From Microcoleus asticus IPMA8 (GTDB lineage Bacteria; Cyanobacteriota; Cyanobacteriia; Cyanobacteriales; Microcoleaceae): DNA of 64,000 nucleotides. The translations under genes were made by a program, and so were the position numbers. Numbering within the stretch: position 1 is the first letter of the stretch; the number at the start of each line of letters is the position of its first letter. The DNA lies in contig NZ_SRRZ01000011.1 of assembly GCF_013179805.1 (NCBI RefSeq), positions 1-64,000 on the forward strand, written 5' to 3'. Positions 27,996 through 39,846 of this stretch are shown piece after piece. The notes under the pieces were generated by a model. That model did no database searches and was not told the origin of the DNA. It saw only the letters and a program-made list of their open reading frames with translations.

Positions 27996-29126
27996 ATGCG
28001 CTATCGACGGTTTGGCAAAACTAACTTGCACCTGTCCGTATTTTCCTTGGGAACCATGCGCTATTTGGCTTCTGAGGAAACTGCCTGTCAGACTGTACAA
28101 GAGGCTGTTTCTCAGGGAATCAATCACCTGGAAACAGCGGCTGGTTACGGTTGCAGCGAGGAATATCTCGGTGCGGCCATCTCGGCTGGTTTGTCTGTCG
28201 ATCGATCGCGCTTCCACGTCACTACGAAAATTTCCCCAACGGAGGATGCTGCAGCAATGGAACGCTGCATCGACGCCTCCCTAAAACGCCTGAATTTAGA
28301 CTATATCGACTGTCTGGCAATTCACGGTTTGAATACTTGGGAACATTTGGCGATTGTGCGATCGCCCACAGGCTGCATGGAATCTGTACGCAAAGCCCTC
28401 GCCGATCGCCGCATTCGGCACGTCGGCTTTTCGACTCACGGGCCTCTGGATCTGATTTTGGCTGCAATCAATACAGATTTGTTTGAGTTTGTCAATCTGC
28501 ACTACTACTATTTTTTTCAGCGCAACGCCCCGGCAATTGAACTCGCCAAGCACAAAGATATGGGCGTTTTCATCATTTCCCCGGCAGATAAAGGAGGGCA
28601 ACTCTACACGCCCCCGGAAACTCTCGCACAATTGTGCTCGCCTTTCTCGCCTTTAGAGTTGAACTATCGGTTTTTACTGAGCGATACTAGGATTGGGACT
28701 CTAAGTGTGGGGGCTGCAAATCCGACAGAATTAGAGCAACCTCTGAAATATTGCGATCGCGACTTTCCCCTCACCAACGCCGAAATCGCTGCGTTCGATC
28801 GGCTAGAATCGGCTATTGCAGCCAGTTTGAAAACCGACAAATGCAGCCAGTGCTATGCCTGTTTGCCTTGCCCGGAAAACATCAACATTCCCGAAGTATT
28901 GCGACTCCGCAATCTCGCCGTCGGGTGCGACATGACTGACTTTGGCAAATACCGCTATGCGATGTTTGAAAATGCCGGACACTGGTTTCCCGGCAGCAAA
29001 GGCAACCGCTGCACCGATTGCGGCGAATGTTTGCCCAGGTGTCCCGAAGAGTTAGACATCCCAACCTTGCTCAAAGATACTCACCAGCGACTGGGCGGCA
29101 AAGCAGGCAGGCGGTTGTGGGATTGA
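27996..29126 (+). CDS. Aldo/keto reductase with C-terminal ferredoxin-like Fe-S domain
   Basis: 376 residues. The (beta/alpha)8 AKR barrel is about 1-280. The catalytic tetrad reads as E in NHLETAAGYG (Asp in most AKRs), Tyr in the same motif, Lys in VTTKISPT and His in CLAIHGLN. Residues about 285-350 hold two cysteine clusters, CSQCYACLPC and CTDCGECLPRC, which should bind two [4Fe-4S] clusters. This is the Fe-S AKR subfamily, thought to couple NAD(P)H chemistry to electron transfer; its substrate is unknown. Five-base spacing from the BFN gene points to one operon. Confidence 0.88.
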   Translation: MRYRRFGKTNLHLSVFSLGTMRYLASEETACQTVQEAVSQGINHLETAAGYGCSEEYLGAAISAGLSVDRSRFHVTTKISPTEDAAAMERCIDASLKRLNLDYIDCLAIHGLNTWEHLAIVRSPTGCMESVRKALADRRIRHVGFSTHGPLDLILAAINTDLFEFVNLHYYYFFQRNAPAIELAKHKDMGVFIISPADKGGQLYTPPETLAQLCSPFSPLELNYRFLLSDTRIGTLSVGAANPTELEQPLKYCDRDFPLTNAEIAAFDRLESAIAASLKTDKCSQCYACLPCPENINIPEVLRLRNLAVGCDMTDFGKYRYAMFENAGHWFPGSKGNRCTDCGECLPRCPEELDIPTLLKDTHQRLGGKAGRRLWD

Positions 29127-29255
29127 AAAAAGGTGAAGCAGGGAAAAGGTCGATCGAGCGTATCTAAGTTTTGCAATAATTACGCTAAACTTTGGTTTAA
29201 GTAAATTTACTGTATAGTCGAGCAAAAAATTACTTAGTCTGGCGACTGTCTGCAA

Positions 29256-29364
29256 GAGCATCCCGATTTTGCAAAAAACGTTTTCACATGAGTGCCACCA
29301 TACTGCACAGCCAAGCCTACATCTAAGCGCGAGCACTCCTGTGAAAGCAATCATTGGGATGCTC
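29256..29364. mobile_element. MITE-like inverted-repeat element
   Basis: Arms of about 38 bases: GAGCATCCCGATTTTGC then TTTTCACATGAGTG on the left, and their imperfect complement (GAGCACTCCTGTGAAAGC, then GGGATGCTC) on the right, around a loop of about 35 bases. Nonautonomous, with no coding capacity. Target-site duplication not evident. Confidence 0.5.
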
Positions 29365-29658
29365 CGAACAAACTTTCAATAGGAACCGACACTATATGTA
29401 AAAACAGCTAAATAAGATAATCTGATTAACACCTAGAAACTGATTTCTGTGAGCATACCCCAGTCATTTTCTTGCTTGGTTGGCGCCGGCGAGAGGCAAC
29501 AATTTTATGATGATATCATGTGCGATCGATTAACCATAATATCCCGGTCGGGGCGGGTTTTTGAGATTGGAGATTGTTGGCAGGTATTGTTGTGAACCCG
29601 CCCCGACAAAAATCGCTGTCGCTCGACCGGACATGATATGAGTAATTAACCGAATTCG

Positions 29659-29696
29659 ATCTAAAATCTAAAATCCAAAATCTAAAATCTAAAATT
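29659..29696. repeat. Heptamer array (TCTAAAA)n
   Basis: Five to six copies of TCTAAAA, one with CCAAAA. The same unit appears inverted at 39804-39846 and singly near 41410 and 49413. Confidence 0.85.
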
Positions 29697-29759
29697 GATT
29701 GATTGTTTTCCAGATTAATTTATCGCCTGTCATCTATAACCGATTCAGTATCTACTACT

Positions 29760-32978
<3,219 letters not shown>

Positions 32979-32985
32979 CATGACT

Positions 32986-33178
32986 GTGGGGGCGGGTTTT
33001 ACCAACAATAAAAGCCCAAAATAAACAATCTAATAAACCCGCCCCCACACCACACAAAATCGCAATGTACATCTTTTGCAGATAATAAAATGTAAGGTTG
33101 ATGCAGGTTATCTGCTGTGCGGGGGCGGGTTTTCTAAATTGCGAGTTTCCGACATAAATTGTTGGTAAAACCCGCCCC
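32986..33178. repeat. Nested GGGGCGGGTTT inverted repeats, MITE-like
   Basis: Outer arms of 20 bases, perfect complements of one another, lie at 32989-33008 and 33159-33178. Within them an inner pair, GTGGGGGCGGGTTT (32986-32999) and its complement (33035-33048), forms a terminator-like hairpin, and a third copy of GGGGCGGGTTTT is at 33122-33133. It fills the gap between the kinase and the next gene. Confidence 0.7.
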
Positions 33179-33211
33179 TATGGGAAACATATAATAAAGA
33201 ACACAATAATT

Positions 33212-33718
33212 ATGAAATACGATCTTGATACGCGCAGGCATGGCATTTTGACAAAAAGTTTATTTTTGTTGCCGATCGCCTGTTCTGCGTGCCTCGGAGC
33301 CTTGCTGTGGGGACAATCTGCGGCTTTTTCCCAGCAGCCGGCTTGCCCGAGTGGCAACGCTGCTAATTTGCCGTCGCCCCCGCTTTCGCAAACCGAAAAA
33401 AGCGTGCCGAGTCTGTGGTTAGCTCAAAAACAGTTTGGCGGAAAATTGCTCGATCGCTGGTTTGTCGATCCCGGCAATACTTGGGTAATTATCATCGTCA
33501 ACCGCCAACTTTGGAGTTTGCTCGATTATATGGAACGCTATCAGTTTGTCAACCGCTTCGGCACTGTCGCCAGCGAATACGGTTACAATGTGCGAGTTTG
33601 CAACCGTCAAGGCACAGCTTTGGCAGTTTATTCGTGCAAGGGCGATCGGCTTAGTTGTCGCATTGATTTAGAATCTCTCTCAAATCCGCGTCTTCGAGGA
33701 AGGCGGAAGGAGTTTTAG
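33212..33718 (+). CDS. Small secreted or periplasmic protein of unknown function
   Basis: 168 residues. The N-terminus is a signal peptide (charged 1-14, hydrophobic SLFLLPIACSACLGALLWG, then a likely cleavage after AFSQ). The mature part has a Pro/Ser-rich stretch, then a compact domain with WFVDPGNTWVIIIVNRQLW and FVNRFGTVASEYGYNVRVC. The latter part resembles no family I can name. Two cysteines (in VRVCN and YSCKG) may form a disulphide in the periplasm. It follows the histidine kinase by 233 bases on the same strand, with terminator-like repeats between. Confidence 0.6.
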   Translation: MKYDLDTRRHGILTKSLFLLPIACSACLGALLWGQSAAFSQQPACPSGNAANLPSPPLSQTEKSVPSLWLAQKQFGGKLLDRWFVDPGNTWVIIIVNRQLWSLLDYMERYQFVNRFGTVASEYGYNVRVCNRQGTALAVYSCKGDRLSCRIDLESLSNPRLRGRRKEF

Positions 33719-33721
33719 TAG

Positions 33722-33778
33722 GGTGCGTCAGCACCGAGTTATTTGATGTTTAATGGATAAATCAAGAGCTGACGCACC
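33722..33778. terminator. Inverted repeat after the secreted protein gene
   Basis: GGTGCGTCAGC (33722-33732) and GCTGACGCACC (33768-33778) surround a loop of 35 bases. There is no T-run after it, so it may be a dispersed repeat as much as a terminator. Confidence 0.5.
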
Positions 33779-33822
33779 GTGCATTTTAGCTGATAAATGC
33801 GGTTTATAATATGTAGAAAAAA

Positions 33823-34758
33823 ATGAAAACAAACCTTGAGCTTCCTGCTGAATTAGAACCTTTTCGCCAAGAAATTGAAAGTTCAGAAAAGCCTGTTATC
33901 AAAATCACTTACGAACGAAAGGCGACTGATTTCTGGTCAAGCAAATTTGGCGGAGTGCCTTACTTGCCGAAAGGTTACGATTTTCCCAAAGATAGTGATG
34001 GAAAATATATGCACCTTTTGGCACAACTCAATTTTGAGGAAATCTTTGCCCAAGTGCCATATTTAGCCCCTTTCCCCACAAAAGGAATTTTACAGTTTTA
34101 TATCGGTCGGACAGGTATGTTTGGAATGGATACAGAGAAGTTGGACAATCAAAAAGATTTCAAAATATTGTATTTTTACAAAATTGAAAAAAATAATTGT
34201 CAAACAGATTTTGGTTTTTTATTGGATATAAATGAGACATATTCAATTTTAAATAAGCAAAAATTTAGTGGGTGGCAAGCTTTTGACGAAAATAATTGTC
34301 CGATTGATTATCCTTCTTCCGATTGTGTTTATGAACATTATTATTCACCTTTACAGCACCAAGATGTGAATAATTCTCAAGAATGTTTGGCTTTACAGTT
34401 TAGTTTTGACAAGGCGTGGGTGAATCCAGCGGACTATCAATTTGATATTTTTTTAGGAGAACAAAAGCTTCAAAATTATTTGGATATAATTTCGGAAGAT
34501 GATAACGGATTATTTGAGTGGTCTTCTGGTAATATATACGAGAATCACCATAAAATAGGGGGATACGGCTACTTTACGCAAACTGATCCTCGTGAGGATA
34601 GTCCGCAATACAAAGACCATAAAGTTGTACTCTTACACATGATTAGTGATGATGAGATTTGTTGGGGTGATTGTGGAGTAGGTAACTTTTTGATTCGTGC
34701 TGATGACTTAGAAAATTTAGATTTTTCTCAGGTGATTTATAATTACGATTGTTGTTAA
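33823..34758 (+). CDS. YwqG/DUF1963 family protein
   Basis: 311 residues. The family pattern is visible in SKFGGVPYLPKGYDFPKD (about 45-62), MHLLAQLNFEEI (about 67-78), GILQFYIG and the ICWGDCGVGNFLIRADDL block near the C-terminus. These proteins are cytoplasmic and of unknown biochemistry; many lie beside polymorphic toxins and SUKH immunity genes. The gene is clearly more AT-rich than its neighbours, which suggests transfer. No toxin gene is next to it. The start ATG at 33823 follows GTAGAAAAAA, with no good ribosome-binding site. Confidence 0.85.
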   Translation: MKTNLELPAELEPFRQEIESSEKPVIKITYERKATDFWSSKFGGVPYLPKGYDFPKDSDGKYMHLLAQLNFEEIFAQVPYLAPFPTKGILQFYIGRTGMFGMDTEKLDNQKDFKILYFYKIEKNNCQTDFGFLLDINETYSILNKQKFSGWQAFDENNCPIDYPSSDCVYEHYYSPLQHQDVNNSQECLALQFSFDKAWVNPADYQFDIFLGEQKLQNYLDIISEDDNGLFEWSSGNIYENHHKIGGYGYFTQTDPREDSPQYKDHKVVLLHMISDDEICWGDCGVGNFLIRADDLENLDFSQVIYNYDCC

Positions 34759-34805
34759 AATTAAAATAATAACACTTCAACCCGTGCTATTTTTTTATTT
34801 TTCTA

Positions 34806-34993
34806 AGGTACGTTGTTGCGCTTCAGCGCTCTTTGCAAGCATCTCATTTTTGTAAAAAGTATTTTTTATTTGAATAATGTCCCGCTCGCCTATTGTACAA
34901 TACGGGAGCGGGGACAGCACTATAAATACAAAACTGCTCTTTGCTCCTTGCTCTTTCATAGATAAAAGAGCGCTGAAGCGCAACTACGTACCT
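34806..34993. mobile_element. MITE-like element with 29-bp terminal inverted repeats
   Basis: The arms 34806-34834 and 34965-34993 are identical as complements at 28 of 29 positions (AGGTACGT, then A or T, then GTTGCGCTTCAGCGCTCTTT). They enclose about 130 bases with no coding potential. It looks like a nonautonomous element or a long hairpin between the convergent YwqG and solute-binding genes. Confidence 0.7.
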
Positions 34994-35010
34994 CAAAACG
35001 CAGTGAAATT

Positions 35011-36120
35011 TTAGCCTTTCACTACTTGCCGAATTTCTTGCCAGAGCGATCGATACAGCGAGATCCCCGCATCCCCAAACGGCAGCAGAAACTCGCTAGC
35101 CGCAAGAATCTTAGCATCCGGCAACAACACAGAATTAGTGCGAACAGCTTCCGGCAAATCCTCGGGTTTCATGCCGACAATTATCGGCGAACTAGCCTTA
35201 GCCAGCAAAGATAATTGAGGAGCAATCCGAGGCTGCAAACAAAAATCAATCCATTTTTCCACTAACGAAACACGATTCCCCGATGCAGGTTCTACCCACA
35301 AATCAGTCCAAAGTGCAGTTCCAGAAACCGGGATTACTAAAGCAATATCCTTTTCAGTTTGCAGCAGCGGTAGCAAGTCCCCAGAGGAACCTACTGCCAA
35401 CCAAGTATCGCCTAAAGTTAATGGTTGCAGGTAAGCATCAGAACTATAAAGTTTAACTTGTTGGTGCAGATTTGCCAGTTCTTTTTTGAGATTTGGGACT
35501 TTATCTAATTGCTGCGTATTGTAAGATTTTCCGAGTTTTTTTAATGTTAAACCAATAACTTCTCTCGCACTGTCCGGCAAAGAAATTCGATCGCGCAATT
35601 CCGATCGCCACAAGTCACTCCAATCTGTGGGAGTCCACCCCAAAGACTTGAATTTATCTGTTCGATAGGCAATTACTGTACTTCCCCAGCGGTAGGGTGC
35701 GCCCCAAATTTTACCTTTAGGATCTAATTGACCGTCATCGTTGCGCCTGACGAGTTTTTGCCATCTTTCGGGCAATTGTGCCCAATTAGCAAACTTAGCA
35801 GGATCGATCGGCTGAATCAATTTTTGCCGAATTGCCAAAGTCAGCCAGTAATCTCCCAACATCACCAAATCAGCTTGATTTTTTGATTTGGGAACCTGTT
35901 TCCACTCCTGCAATAGGGCGAATAATTCTTTTAATTGTGGTTCTTGCGTTACCTGCAAAAGCGGAGACGGTTGTACATCGCGGCTAAATTTGCTTACCAG
36001 TTGGGCCGGAATACTGTTTTTGAGCGATCGAATTTTGAGAATGGGCTTCGAGTCGCACCCTGCCGCCAATTGACTTAAAGTTAGGGTGGCGGCCCCCAAT
36101 AGCAAAGACCTTCGTTTCAC
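35011..36120 (-). CDS. Extracellular solute-binding lipoprotein, polyamine (PotD) type
   Basis: 369 residues. The signal peptide ends in the lipobox LAAGC with Cys about residue 22, so the protein is lipid-anchored in the periplasm. The body follows the spermidine/putrescine-binding fold: VMLGDYWLTLAI, GAPYRWGSTVIAYRTDK (a typical hinge strand), and the WSDLWRSELRDRI motif. It likely delivers a polyamine or similar cation to an ABC importer, but no permease or ATPase gene is adjacent. It is convergent with the YwqG gene. Confidence 0.85.
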   Translation of the reverse strand: MKRRSLLLGAATLTLSQLAAGCDSKPILKIRSLKNSIPAQLVSKFSRDVQPSPLLQVTQEPQLKELFALLQEWKQVPKSKNQADLVMLGDYWLTLAIRQKLIQPIDPAKFANWAQLPERWQKLVRRNDDGQLDPKGKIWGAPYRWGSTVIAYRTDKFKSLGWTPTDWSDLWRSELRDRISLPDSAREVIGLTLKKLGKSYNTQQLDKVPNLKKELANLHQQVKLYSSDAYLQPLTLGDTWLAVGSSGDLLPLLQTEKDIALVIPVSGTALWTDLWVEPASGNRVSLVEKWIDFCLQPRIAPQLSLLAKASSPIIVGMKPEDLPEAVRTNSVLLPDAKILAASEFLLPFGDAGISLYRSLWQEIRQVVKG

Positions 36121-37052
36121 CTGTGAATCCGCTTTTCTAAATATTGACCGATCGTTTTGTGTTCTGCAGCCCGGAAAATAATTGTTTGTCGAGTCCGGTA
36201 ATTGGCGCCGATTTATCTTATTTCTTCCTCAAACACAGAGCCATTGTACTCGGTTCTGCTGCGCTGTGAGTCTGTTTGACTCTTGCCCTGATTTTACCTT
36301 CTACCTTGTCGATCGAGCTTTCGGATGCCGACAACCCCCTCAACTTAACGCCTGATTTCTCCCCGAAAAGTTCTTTTGACCTCACATCTTGCACCATTCT
36401 CGATGGCCTTCTATAGGCGGGATCTCCTGCCCACCCCACAAGAAAATGCACTTGTTCTGGAACAGGCCGGAAAGCCTGTTAAGCGAGAATGGTGCAGCAT
36501 ATGAGTTTGACCCAATTTTGCTCGCCCCCGTTGGCGATCGACTGCATCTGTGTTACATTTGTTAATATAACGAAACACTGAGAGTGTTGCCCTCTGCCGC
36601 TGGATGACGCTTTTTACAAAACCGAGCGGTATTTCCCAAAGTCAGTCATGTCGAAAGTGAAAAATCCTTTTTAAATCCGCGACAGCTTAATAACTAAAAA
36701 CCCACTGTTCTGAATCCTGAAAGCGCTGGCTAGAGCGAAGTCAATCTAATAGGACGCTCCGCGATCCGATTCTCAGAAACCTGATGTTTTAACTCTGATT
36801 GAAGGTTTGAACGAAGTATGGGGTTAAAAAACTAGGTTCCTGCATCCAAGACTATCTAAAACCTAAAATCTCAAATCTCAAATCGACTCACGAATGGCGA
36901 TCGATTATCTTCAGGCTGGCTTCCTAAATCTACCGTCAGGATTGGGAACACAACAATTACGTCAAAAATTAAATAATTTAGTGATAAATCGCAGTTATGT
37001 AAAGATTTACCTTATATGTAAAGATATAAGTTACGAGCCAAAGGATGATTGT
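36121..37052. other. Large intergenic region with repeat element
   Basis: About 930 bases. It contains a MITE-like unit at 36381-36505, a copy of the dispersed element that reappears near 37807 (AAAAAACTAGGTTCCTGC then ATCCAAGACTATC), and TCTCAAA/TCTAAAA heptamers near 36852-36880. An open frame with minus-strand ATG at 36451 (77 codons) looks like repeat DNA and is not called. Confidence 0.55.
36381..36505. mobile_element. MITE-like element with nested hairpin
   Basis: Imperfect 22-base terminal inverted repeats at 36381-36402 and 36484-36505 (CTCACATCTTGCACCATTCTCG versus CTCATATGCTGCACCATTCTCG in complement, 13 inner bases perfect). Inside, GAACAGGC..GCCTGTT forms a smaller hairpin near 36459-36480. 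Confidence 0.55.
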
Positions 37053-37451
37053 ATGGAACCGCTCCAGCAGCAAGTTACATTATTGACCCAACAAGTCGAG
37101 GCCCTTTACAAACTCATAGAAAACCTCAATGACAAGCTATTCGAGTCAGCCCAGGAGACGAAGCTGACCCAGCAGCAGAGAAACGCCAGCTCTGGAACGG
37201 TAGGAAATGACAAAACCTCGTCATATCAAAGCTACAGCCGTCTCGACGGGCTCCTCGAACACAAAGACATACTGTTAGATGACAGCTACTTCGACAAGAA
37301 TTCTCAAAGCATCGAAAAAGAGCTGAGCGCAGAAATTCAAATCCAGCGCCTAACTGCTCAGCTAACAGCAGCTTACAATCGAATTGCTGCTTTGGAAGAA
37401 CAGTTGCTCGCCAAAAGAGTGCACTCGCAACAGGTAGGCGGATCTCATTAA
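37053..37451 (+). CDS. Small coiled-coil protein of unknown function
   Basis: 132 residues from the ATG at 37053. Residues 1-33 and 95-125 show heptad patterns (LLTQQVEALYKLIENLNDKL; IQRLTAQLTAAYNRIAALEEQL), so two coiled coils flank a polar middle. Cytoplasmic; possibly an oligomeric scaffold. An upstream ATG at 36894 would add 53 residues that look unlike the rest. No family is recognised. Confidence 0.45.
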   Translation: MEPLQQQVTLLTQQVEALYKLIENLNDKLFESAQETKLTQQQRNASSGTVGNDKTSSYQSYSRLDGLLEHKDILLDDSYFDKNSQSIEKELSAEIQIQRLTAQLTAAYNRIAALEEQLLAKRVHSQQVGGSH

Positions 37452-37839
37452 ATATTGCTAGCGGGGATCGGGCATTAATCTCAAAAAAATACAAGTTGCG
37501 TTGATTTATGCTCGTCAACTTATAGAGTCATTGCATAGAGTTTTTTCTCTCGCGCAATTAGCAGGAAGAATACTGCATTAAAGCCAGATATTGTGTATAA
37601 ACTTCTGTAAATATGAGAGCATTTATGCTCAATAAAATGAGATAATTATTCAGCCAAAATGAAGCTGGTTGAGCAGCAGAACCAGATTCGCTGCTCGATA
37701 GGCGCATCTTAATTTTTAATGTTTAATTCCTCACAGCACTGGACGCAAAGAAAACTAAAAACCCGGTTTTGGAGTGTATTCATCGCTGCAAAACCCCAAT
37801 ATTTGGAGTAAAAAACTGGTTTTTGGCATCCAGGACTAT
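37452..37839. other. Intergenic region with dispersed repeat
   Basis: Holds a GAACCAG/CGAT-type tract and the copy of the dispersed 35-base element at 37807-37842 (AAAAAACTGG...ATCCAGGACTATC) shared with the region near 36826. AAAACCCGGTTTTGG at 37757 is a fragment of the common repeat. No gene seen. Confidence 0.45.
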
Positions 37840-38946
37840 CTAATGTTTAATTTCACACCGCGAGGCTAAAGCTTCAACAGCTTGGAGGAGTTGAGTTGGA
37901 GTCCAATTTGCAGCCAAGCCACTGGCGATCGCACAGGCTCCCGCACCCACACCTTCCTTAACATAGCCGCGATCGTAAGCTTGCAGTTGCCCGTAGCGAG
38001 ATCCAGCAAAACTTAGCTGCGCGGCCAACAAAGGCACACCGCCGATATCATTAGCGAGTCCTACAGTGTCTCCTGTAGGGTCTTCCGCCACCCAGCGAGT
38101 AGTCCCCACCGCAACTTGTTCGGGACACCATACCAGAGCATATTCACGGGCTAAGGCTTGCATCAAAGCGTACACTGCCAGCATTTGCGTCCCCCCGGCC
38201 AGGAGCACCCCGCAAGTCCGACTCGCGGCGATCGCCATTCCCGCCACAGCTATTTGCATCGGATCGCCCACCGCCGCCACCAATTCCAGGGGAGTGCTGT
38301 TTTGTCCGCCAATTTCCCACTCAGCATGATTGAGTCCCGCTGTCACCGCAGCCAATTTTTGAGCGTGATTGCAGCGAGGATGAGAACTATTAACTTTGCC
38401 CGCCGCTGCAATACCCAAACCCATTAACACGCCCAAAGCAGTAGTCGTTCCCCCAACTACGCACTCCCCTAAAATTAAATAGCTGCCATTAGTTTGAGCG
38501 GCCAATTTAGCTCCCCAAATTAATCCTTGTTCGAGCAAATGTTTGACTGTTTCGAGTTCTAAAGCATTCCCAGAAATCACACACTTTGCCGGAGTGCCGC
38601 CCAAATCAATTGCAGGTACGGGAGGTGGGAGGGCCAAACCAGAATTAAACAGGTAAAGGGGAATTTCCAAAGCTTCGACTACTGCGCGAGATATCAGTAC
38701 CGGCGAGGCACCAGCTTCTAGGGGCGGCAAAGGATATTGGGGCGACGGTTGGGGGCCGTTATACAAAAATTCTGCATCGGCCAAACAAGTAAATTGTCGA
38801 TCGTGCGGCGTTGCTCCTGCTGCTGAAATTCCCGGAATTAATCCTGTAGCGGTAAATCCTAACACGCAGGCAAATATCGGTTTTCGTCCCCGATAGCCTT
38901 CAAGCCACCGCTGACCCTGTTCGATTTCTGTATAAATACCAATCAT
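37840..38946 (-). CDS. CobT-like nicotinate-nucleotide phosphoribosyltransferase (TIGR00303/UPF0284)
   Basis: 368 residues of the UPF0284 family, which is proposed to replace CobT in archaea and cyanobacteria: transfer of phosphoribose from nicotinate mononucleotide to 5,6-dimethylbenzimidazole or adenine in the lower-ligand step of cobamide synthesis. GLGIAAAGKVNSSHPRCNHA, IAIAASRTCGVLLAGGTQML and EGVGAGACAIAS are the conserved glycine-rich blocks. The activity is inferred from the family. Cytoplasmic. No other cobalamin gene or B12 riboswitch is adjacent; the upstream side is a heptamer array. Confidence 0.85.
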   Translation of the reverse strand: MIGIYTEIEQGQRWLEGYRGRKPIFACVLGFTATGLIPGISAAGATPHDRQFTCLADAEFLYNGPQPSPQYPLPPLEAGASPVLISRAVVEALEIPLYLFNSGLALPPPVPAIDLGGTPAKCVISGNALELETVKHLLEQGLIWGAKLAAQTNGSYLILGECVVGGTTTALGVLMGLGIAAAGKVNSSHPRCNHAQKLAAVTAGLNHAEWEIGGQNSTPLELVAAVGDPMQIAVAGMAIAASRTCGVLLAGGTQMLAVYALMQALAREYALVWCPEQVAVGTTRWVAEDPTGDTVGLANDIGGVPLLAAQLSFAGSRYGQLQAYDRGYVKEGVGAGACAIASGLAANWTPTQLLQAVEALASRCEIKH

Positions 38947-38947
38947 A

Positions 38948-39035
38948 GTTAGTCATTAGTCATGAGTTATTAGTTATTAGTCATCAGTCAACAGTCAACA
39001 GTCAACAGTCAACAGTCAACAGTCAACAGTCAACA
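38948..39035. repeat. Heptanucleotide tandem array (AGTCATT / CAGTCAA)n
   Basis: Starts with TTAGTCA units as at 8966, drifts through TTAGTTA and ends in about eight CAGTCAA copies. Located between the CobT-like and DUF2232 genes, both on the minus strand. Confidence 0.9.
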
Positions 39036-39046
39036 ATTCCCAATAA

Positions 39047-39802
39047 CTACTCTTCATAATCGATCAAAAGTTGCACCCAGCGCGGTGGCCGCGGAATCGG
39101 ATTTCCCAAACGATCTAACAGCAGCAAAGCTACTAAATGCACTACAAATAAATAGACAATATTGTTAACCAAAATCATCCCGGCGGCGATCGCCCCAATA
39201 GTGTTCAAACTCGGTACATTAAGCCAGCCGAGCTTCACAAAAACCCATTCCACCATCTCTGTTACCTGGGCTGTTACGTAAACCCAGAGGTCTTGACCCA
39301 CCAAAGCTGACAGCAACCAAAACTTAAAAAAGAAGCCAAGAGTGCCAATTAACGCGCCCAAACTAATAGAAAAAGACCAACTCGCTTTGCGCCTCCAAAG
39401 TCCTCCCAGCGCAACTCCCATAATTCCAAAAGGGATCACGTATAAAATGCTGCGCGTCGGGCCCATGAGTACCGACAGCAGCAAACCCGATACCAAAGCT
39501 GCCATCCAAGAAGCGCGGTTCCCCCAGCGCAGGTAGACAAGGGCGATCGGTATCGGGAAAAAAACCCGCAGCAAAGGCCCCAGCGGAAAGTAATAATTTA
39601 CCAGCCAAATCAAGCTAGCGGTACTTGCCAAAAAAGCCGTTTCTACAAGCCTTAAAGGCGCTTCCCCTAATTCGCGCTTCCCCGGATCGGGATTTGTGCG
39701 ATCGCCAGCCATTGCTGAAATATCGGCGGTTTGTGGCTCGTTATTTGTAGTGGGTGAACTGCCTGAATTAGACGCAGCATCTGCTGACAAAAAATCACTC
39801 AT
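39047..39802 (-). CDS. DUF2232 integral membrane protein
   Basis: 251 residues. The first 45 residues are polar and disordered; then about seven hydrophobic segments fill the rest, ending in RPPRWVQLLIDYEE. The spacing and the FFPIPIALVYLRWG segment match DUF2232, a family sometimes compared with the substrate-binding S-components of ECF transporters. Function unknown. A tandem 59-bp duplication and TCTAAAA heptamers lie directly upstream of its start. Confidence 0.75.
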   Translation of the reverse strand: MSDFLSADAASNSGSSPTTNNEPQTADISAMAGDRTNPDPGKRELGEAPLRLVETAFLASTASLIWLVNYYFPLGPLLRVFFPIPIALVYLRWGNRASWMAALVSGLLLSVLMGPTRSILYVIPFGIMGVALGGLWRRKASWSFSISLGALIGTLGFFFKFWLLSALVGQDLWVYVTAQVTEMVEWVFVKLGWLNVPSLNTIGAIAAGMILVNNIVYLFVVHLVALLLLDRLGNPIPRPPRWVQLLIDYEE

Positions 39803-39803
39803 C

Positions 39804-39846
39804 CGATTTTAGATTTTAGATTTTAGATTTTAGATTTTAGATTTTA
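39804..39846. repeat. Heptamer array (GATTTTA)n
   Basis: About five copies of TTTAGAT, the complement of the TCTAAAA units near 29660. It lies one base after the DUF2232 start codon region, on its upstream side. Confidence 0.85.

Larger units (their letters stand above)
29127..29759. other. Repeat-rich intergenic region
   Basis: It holds a MITE-like imperfect inverted repeat (29256-29364), a hairpin of GTCGGGGCGGGTT (29547-29559) with its complement (29595-29607), and a run of TCTAAAA heptamers (29659-29696) just before the histidine kinase. No gene was found. Confidence 0.6.

Noticed and set aside
36218..36451. 77-codon minus-strand frame
   Set aside because: It overlaps the MITE-like repeat and has no recognisable domain.
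38948..39035. Heptamer array as a CRISPR array
   Set aside because: Same reason: contiguous 7-base units without spacers.
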